Positions 5,968-9,592 of a stretch of DNA of 9,592 nucleotides are shown one piece after another. Numbering within the stretch: the stretch's first letter is position 1; each line of letters starts with the position of its first letter. The DNA is from an uncultured beta proteobacterium (GTDB taxonomy: Bacteria > Pseudomonadota > Gammaproteobacteria > Burkholderiales > Rhodocyclaceae). Made by a program: the position numbers and the translations under genes. A model generated the notes under the pieces. The model was not told the DNA's origin. It did not search any database and saw only the letters and a list, made by a program, of their open reading frames with translations. Location: NCBI GenBank assembly GCA_903917505.1, contig CAIXAY010000043.1, positions 1 through 9,592 on the forward strand. The letters are read 5' to 3'.

Positions 5968-7065
5968 ATGCGCAAGAATATCCTGTTGGCCGGGCTCAGT
6001 CTGTTGGCCTGCGCCGCAACGCCCGTTTACGCCGACCACCTGGTGGCGATCGCCGGGCCGATGACCGGCCAGTACGCCTCGGCCGGCGACCAGATCCGCA
6101 AAGGCGCCGAAATGGCCATCGCCGACATCAACGCCAAGGGCGGCGTGCTCGGCCAGCCGCTCAAGCTGGAAGTCGGCGACGACGCCTGCGACCCGAAACA
6201 GGCGGTGTCGGTGGCCAATGCCATGGTCAACAAGAAGATCGTGTTCATGCACGGTCACTGGTGTTCGAGCTCGACGATCCCGGCTTCCGACGTCTATAAC
6301 GAGTCGCAGATCCCGATGGCCACCGTGTCGACCAACCCGCAGGTGACCGAACGCGGCCTCAAGAACATCTTCCGCATCATGGGCCGCGACGACCAGCAGG
6401 GCCTGGTTGCCGGCAGCTACCTCGCCGATCACTTCAAGGGCAAGAAGATCGCCGTCGTCGACGACAAGAGCGCTTACGGCAAGGGCCTCGCCGACGAAAT
6501 GGCCAAGGCCATCGAAGCCAGGAAGGTCAAGCTCGCGCTGCGCGAGTCGATCACCGCCGGCGAGAAGGATTATTCGGGCCTGGTCAGCAAGCTCAAATCG
6601 GCAGGCGTCGAGGTCATGGCTTTCGGTGGCTACCACACCGAAGTCGCGCTGATCCTGCGCCAGGCGCAGCAGGCTGGCCTCAAGCTGACGGTGATGGGCG
6701 GCGACACGATGACCAATTCCGAACTCGTCACGGCGGCCGGCGCGGCCTCCGACAACGTATTGTTCACCTTCTCGCCCGATCCGCGCAAGAACCCGGCCGC
6801 CGCCGACATCGTCAAGCGCTTCCGCGACGCCAAGGTCGAGCCCGAAGGCTACGTGATGTACGCCTATGCGGCGATGCAGCTGTTCGCGCAGGCCGCCGAA
6901 AAAGCCAAGAGCACGAAGTACGCCGACCTCGAGAAAGCGATGCGCGGCGGCAATTTCGACACGGTGATCGGCAAGCTCTCGTTCGACGCCAAGGGCGACA
7001 ACAAGCTGCCCGGCTTCATGGTCTATCGCTGGACCGGCGGCAAGTACGACTACGTCGCCAAGTAG
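5968..7065 (+). CDS. livK: branched-chain amino-acid type ABC transporter periplasmic binding protein
   Basis: This 365-residue protein binds the substrate in the periplasm and delivers it to the LivHMGF complex. A signal peptide covers 1-22 (MRKNILLAG... to VYA, then D23). The mature protein is the Peripla_BP_6 fold with hallmarks of E. coli LivJ/LivK: IADINAKGG (51-59), DDACDPKQAVSVAN (71-84), HWCSSSTIPASD (97-108), ITAGEKDYSGLVSKLK (195-210) and GGYHTE (220-225). C74 and C99 should form the conserved disulfide, and S100-T103 plus Y222 lie at the ligand site. Two pocket positions appear to differ from E. coli LivJ by my recalled alignment (Ala39 for Tyr18, Asp246 for Glu226), so the ligand may not be Leu/Ile/Val. 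It is the first gene of the operon, and a strong hairpin follows its stop. Confidence 0.93.
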   Translation: MRKNILLAGLSLLACAATPVYADHLVAIAGPMTGQYASAGDQIRKGAEMAIADINAKGGVLGQPLKLEVGDDACDPKQAVSVANAMVNKKIVFMHGHWCSSSTIPASDVYNESQIPMATVSTNPQVTERGLKNIFRIMGRDDQQGLVAGSYLADHFKGKKIAVVDDKSAYGKGLADEMAKAIEARKVKLALRESITAGEKDYSGLVSKLKSAGVEVMAFGGYHTEVALILRQAQQAGLKLTVMGGDTMTNSELVTAAGAASDNVLFTFSPDPRKNPAAADIVKRFRDAKVEPEGYVMYAYAAMQLFAQAAEKAKSTKYADLEKAMRGGNFDTVIGKLSFDAKGDNKLPGFMVYRWTGGKYDYVAK

Positions 7066-7071
7066 ATCACG

Positions 7072-7099
7072 GTCGCGCCGGAATGCGTTCCGGCGCGAC
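7072..7099 (+). terminator. perfect 12-bp hairpin after livK (attenuator or mRNA stabiliser)
   Basis: GTCGCGCCGGAA (7072-7083) and TTCCGGCGCGAC (7088-7099) pair perfectly around a TGCG loop, starting seven bases after the livK stop. No T-run follows, so it is not a standard intrinsic terminator. In liv operons a structure here commonly lets the binding protein be made in excess over the permeases, by partial termination or by protecting the 3' end of the upstream message. Confidence 0.7.
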
Positions 7100-7177
7100 T
7101 GCGTGAACAGACAAGAAAAGAATTAAATCCGCATCACCCCGTATGGCCGCTGGGCACCACAATAAGCCGCTTTGACC

Positions 7178-7244
7178 CGTCATTCCGGGCTTGACCCGGA
7201 ATCCAGTGCCGCACCCCTGGATTCCGGCTTTCGCCGGAATGACG
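7178..7244. repeat. 67-base double-hairpin palindromic repeat (REP/dRS3-like)
   Basis: The ends CGTCATTCCGG (7178-7188) and CCGGAATGACG (7234-7244) are perfect inverted repeats, as are the inner arms CCGGAATCCAG (7196-7206) and CTGGATTCCGG (7217-7227). Each half can also fold by itself: ATTCCGGG with CCCGGAAT (7182-7189 / 7195-7202), and ATTCCGGC with GCCGGAAT (7221-7228 / 7233-7240). This GTCATTCCGG...CCGGAATGAC type is a widespread dispersed intergenic repeat, similar in design to neisserial dRS3 elements. It ends 37 bases before the livH start. No transposase is present. Confidence 0.85.
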
Positions 7245-7270
7245 AATGTCATTGGCAAGAACACAGTATT

Positions 7271-7274
7271 GGAG
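7271..7274 (+). promoter_or_regulatory. ribosome binding site of livH
   Basis: GGAG lies seven bases before ATG 7282 and sets the livH start. The alternative in-frame ATG at 7246 falls two bases after the palindromic repeat and would add twelve residues before the conserved first membrane helix. Confidence 0.7.
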
Positions 7275-7281
7275 CAGGGGC

Positions 7282-8196
7282 ATGGCCCTGGCATTACAGC
7301 AACTGATCAACGGGCTGACCCTCGGCGCCGTCTATGGCCTGATCGCGATCGGCTACACGATGGTCTACGGCATCATCGGCATGATCAATTTCGCGCACGG
7401 CGACATCTACATGGTCAGCGCCTTCATCGCGGTGACCGGCTTCACGCTGCTCGCTTCGCTCGGCGTCAGCTCGGTGCCGCTGGCCATCGTGGTCGTGCTC
7501 ATCGTCTCGGTGTTATTCACCTCGGTCTACGGTTGGGCGGTCGAACGCACCGCCTACCGGCCGCTGCGCGGATCGTCGCGCCTGGCGCCGCTGATTTCGG
7601 CGATCGGCATGTCGATCTTCCTGCAGAACATGGTGCAGCTCACGCAGGGCGCGCGCGTCAAGCCGATTCCGCCGGTCCTAGTCGGCGGCTTCGACCTGCT
7701 GAGCATCGACGACTTCACGGTGCACCTCGCCTATTCGCAAGTGCTGATCATCCTCGTCACCGTTATCCTGATGCTGGTCTTCACCTTCGTCATCAACCGC
7801 ACTTCCTTCGGCCGCCAGCAACGCGCCTGCGAACAGGACCGGACGATGACCGCGCTGCTCGGCATCGACGTCGACCGGACCATCTCCTTCACCTTCATGC
7901 TCGGCGCCATGCTGGCCGCGGTCGCCGGCGTGCTGGTGACGGTCTATTACGGCGTCGTCGATTTCTACATCGGCTTCGTGGTCGGCATCAAGGCCTTTAC
8001 CGCAGCCGTGTTCGGCGGCATCGGTTCCTTGCCCGGGGCGATGCTCGGCGGCATCCTGATCGGCCTGATCGAGGCCTTCTGGGTCGCTTATCTCGCGCCC
8101 GAATACAAGGATGTCGCGACCTTCGCCATCCTGATCCTGGTGCTGATGCTGCGACCGTCCGGACTGCTCGGCCGCCCGGAAGTGGAGAAGGTCTGA
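7282..8196 (+). CDS. livH: branched-chain amino-acid ABC transporter permease LivH
   Basis: LivH is one of two inner-membrane subunits that form the translocation path. This 304-residue protein has about eight hydrophobic segments and the family signatures LINGLTLGAVYGLIAIGYTM (8-27) and INFAHGDIYM (35-44). The cytoplasmic coupling loop is RQQRACEQDRTMTALLGID (178-196), which contacts the ATPase, and FGGIGSLPGAMLGG (244-257) lies near the C-terminus. Its length agrees with E. coli LivH. Its stop overlaps the livM start as ATGA (8195-8198 region, with ATG at 8196), indicating coupled translation and a fixed subunit ratio. Confidence 0.97.
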   Translation: MALALQQLINGLTLGAVYGLIAIGYTMVYGIIGMINFAHGDIYMVSAFIAVTGFTLLASLGVSSVPLAIVVVLIVSVLFTSVYGWAVERTAYRPLRGSSRLAPLISAIGMSIFLQNMVQLTQGARVKPIPPVLVGGFDLLSIDDFTVHLAYSQVLIILVTVILMLVFTFVINRTSFGRQQRACEQDRTMTALLGIDVDRTISFTFMLGAMLAAVAGVLVTVYYGVVDFYIGFVVGIKAFTAAVFGGIGSLPGAMLGGILIGLIEAFWVAYLAPEYKDVATFAILILVLMLRPSGLLGRPEVEKV

Positions 8197-9491
8197 TGAG
8201 CGTCGTCGTTCTCGCCCAACACGCTCCGTCAATGCGCGAGCGTTTGAAGGACGCGGCGGCCGTCGCTTTCGTCGCGCTGCTGCTCGGCATCCCGATGATC
8301 GGCCTGACCACCGTCGACCAGGGCGGCGCCTTGCACGTCGCGACGCGCTGGCCGGTGCTGGCGATTTTCGTTACGCTGTGTTTCGTCGGCCGGCTGCTCG
8401 CGCGTTTCGGCTTTGATCGCCTGCAACTGCGGCGCCGTTCGCGGCCGGCCACCGCCCGCACGCTGCGTGGCCGCGGCGCGCTGACGGCGTGGGTCGGCTG
8501 GAGCTGTCTGGGTATTTCGCTGGCCCTGCCGATCATCTTTTCGGATAACCGCTACGTCGTCGATACGGCGACGACGGTGCTGATCTACGTCATGCTCGGC
8601 TGGGGACTCAATGTCGTCGTCGGGCTGGCCGGCCTGCTCAATCTCGGTTACGCGGCTTTCTACGCGGTCGGCGCCTATGCCTACGCGCTGCTGTCGACCC
8701 AGTTCGGCTGGGGTTTCTGGCAGGCGCTGCCGGTCGCCGGCGCGTTCGCGGCGGCCTTCGGCCTGCTGCTCGGCTGGCCGACGCTGCGCCTGCGCGGCGA
8801 TTATCTGGCCATCGTGACGCTGGGCTTCGGCGAGATCACGCGCGTCGTCCTCATCAACTGGACCGATCTGTCGAACGGCCCGAACGGCGTCGCCTCGATT
8901 CCGCGCCCAACCTTTTTCGGCTTGCCATTCAAGGCAGGGGACGAAGGGGCTTTCGCGTCCTTCTTCGGCATCGAGTTCTCGCCGCTGCACCGGATCATCT
9001 TTCTCTACTACCTGATCCTGGCGCTCGCCATGCTCACCAACTTGTTCGTTTCGCGCCTGCGCAAACTGCCGATCGGCCGCGCCTGGGAAGCGATCCGCGA
9101 GGACGAGATCGCCTGCCAGGCGCTCGGCATCAACGTGACCAACGTCAAGCTCTCGGCTTTCGCCATCAGCGCGATGCTCGGCGGCTGCGCCGGCGTTTTC
9201 TTCGCCGCCCGCCAGGGTTTCATCTCGCCCGAATCATTCACCTTCAACGAGTCGGCGATCGTCCTGGCCATCTTCGTGCTCGGCGGCACCGGCAGCCAGC
9301 TCGGCGTCGTGCTCGCCTCGCTGGTGCTCGTGCTGCTGCCCGAACTCGGCCGCGATTTCGCCGATTACCGCATGCTGCTCTTCGGCGCCGCGATGATCCT
9401 GATCATGATCTGGCGGCCGGGCGGCATCCTCGCCAAGCGCGAGCCGACCTTGCGTTACAGCGCGCTGCCGCGCGAGGCAGGCGGCCCATGA
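8196..9491 (+). CDS. livM: branched-chain amino-acid ABC transporter permease LivM
   Basis: LivM is the second permease subunit. The 431-residue length matches the long E. coli-type LivM, with an extra N-terminal region (1-115, two hydrophobic segments and an Arg-rich link at 79-93) that shorter LivM homologues lack. The core starts near 120. It includes YVMLGWGLNVVVGLAGLLNLG (131-151), the substrate-path helix with LRLRGDYLAIVTLGFGEITR (197-216), and the ATPase-coupling loop RAWEAIREDEIACQALGINV (295-314). GGTGSQLG (363-370) and RPGGIL (407-412) follow. GGAG at 8184-8187 is eight bases before the start. The end overlaps livG as ATGA. Confidence 0.96.
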   Translation: MSVVVLAQHAPSMRERLKDAAAVAFVALLLGIPMIGLTTVDQGGALHVATRWPVLAIFVTLCFVGRLLARFGFDRLQLRRRSRPATARTLRGRGALTAWVGWSCLGISLALPIIFSDNRYVVDTATTVLIYVMLGWGLNVVVGLAGLLNLGYAAFYAVGAYAYALLSTQFGWGFWQALPVAGAFAAAFGLLLGWPTLRLRGDYLAIVTLGFGEITRVVLINWTDLSNGPNGVASIPRPTFFGLPFKAGDEGAFASFFGIEFSPLHRIIFLYYLILALAMLTNLFVSRLRKLPIGRAWEAIREDEIACQALGINVTNVKLSAFAISAMLGGCAGVFFAARQGFISPESFTFNESAIVLAIFVLGGTGSQLGVVLASLVLVLLPELGRDFADYRMLLFGAAMILIMIWRPGGILAKREPTLRYSALPREAGGP

Positions 9492-9592
9492 ACGCGCCGT
9501 TGCTGCGCATCGAAAACTTGAGCATGCGCTTCGGCGGGCTGATGGCGATCGACGATCTTTCCCTCGACGTTCATGACGCCCGCATCACCGCG
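9488..9592 (+). CDS. livG: branched-chain amino-acid ABC transporter ATPase LivG, 5' part only
   Basis: Only the first 35 codons are in the window. The reading LLRIENLSMRFGGLMAIDDL (5-24) is the typical first strand and A-loop region of LivG-type ABC ATPases. The Walker A motif would lie just beyond the window end. GAGG at 9474-9477 is ten bases upstream, and the start overlaps the livM stop. The gene continues to the right, where livF would normally follow. Confidence 0.9.
   Translation, partial: MNAPLLRIENLSMRFGGLMAIDDLSLDVHDARITA

Noticed and set aside
5815..6636. 273-codon minus-strand frame opposite livK
   Set aside because: It is opposite the well-supported livK gene, shows no motif, and has the Asp/His/Val-rich look of a complement of GC-biased codons.
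7191..9491. 766-codon frame that joins livM to an upstream extension through livH
   Set aside because: The part before 8196 reads livH out of frame (Arg/His/Pro-rich) and begins inside the palindromic repeat. livM starts at 8196 with its own ribosome binding site and ATGA overlap.

Overview
The window is GC-rich, gene-dense bacterial chromosome. The nudJ-mnmA neighbourhood, the NudJ and LivK/H/M sequences and the palindromic intergenic repeats suggest a betaproteobacterium, perhaps near the Rhodocyclales. This placement is an inference from gene content and composition; there is no rRNA or other strong marker here.

Region 1 (about 95-2188, + strand) is a tightly packed housekeeping operon: a Nudix pyrophosphatase (nudJ), a small probably exported protein of unknown function with conserved-looking Cys/His/Asp motifs, and the tRNA 2-thiouridylase mnmA. 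The first two genes overlap by ATGA and the second overlaps mnmA by 14 bases.

Region 2 (2213-5277, + strand) follows mnmA after 24 bases. It holds a multi-pass membrane protein of the LPG-synthase-TM/UPF0104 family, a DprE1-type FAD oxidase and a DprE2-type short-chain dehydrogenase. In mycobacteria DprE1 and DprE2 together epimerise polyprenyl-phosphoryl ribose to polyprenyl-phosphoryl arabinose. The set therefore looks like a Gram-negative lipid-linked pentose module with a candidate lipid flippase. The DprE3/UbiA-type enzyme that would make the substrate and any arabinosyltransferase are not in the window. A 71-base imperfect inverted repeat sits between dprE1 and dprE2.

Region 3 (5278-5664, - strand) is one small glycine-rich membrane protein whose stop codon directly abuts the dprE2 stop. 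It is followed by a 303-base divergent intergenic region.

Region 4 (5968-9592, + strand) is a branched-chain amino-acid type ABC transporter operon: the periplasmic binding protein (livK-like), permeases livH and livM, and the first 35 codons of the ATPase livG, cut by the window end. Between livK and livH lie a perfect 12-bp hairpin just after the livK stop and a 67-base double-hairpin repeat just upstream of the livH ribosome binding site. livH/livM and livM/livG overlap by ATGA.

I see no CRISPR array, transposase, tRNA or rRNA gene. The most interesting content is the DprE1/DprE2/flippase module, the uncharacterised protein between nudJ and mnmA, and the two unrelated palindromic repeats placed inside operons.
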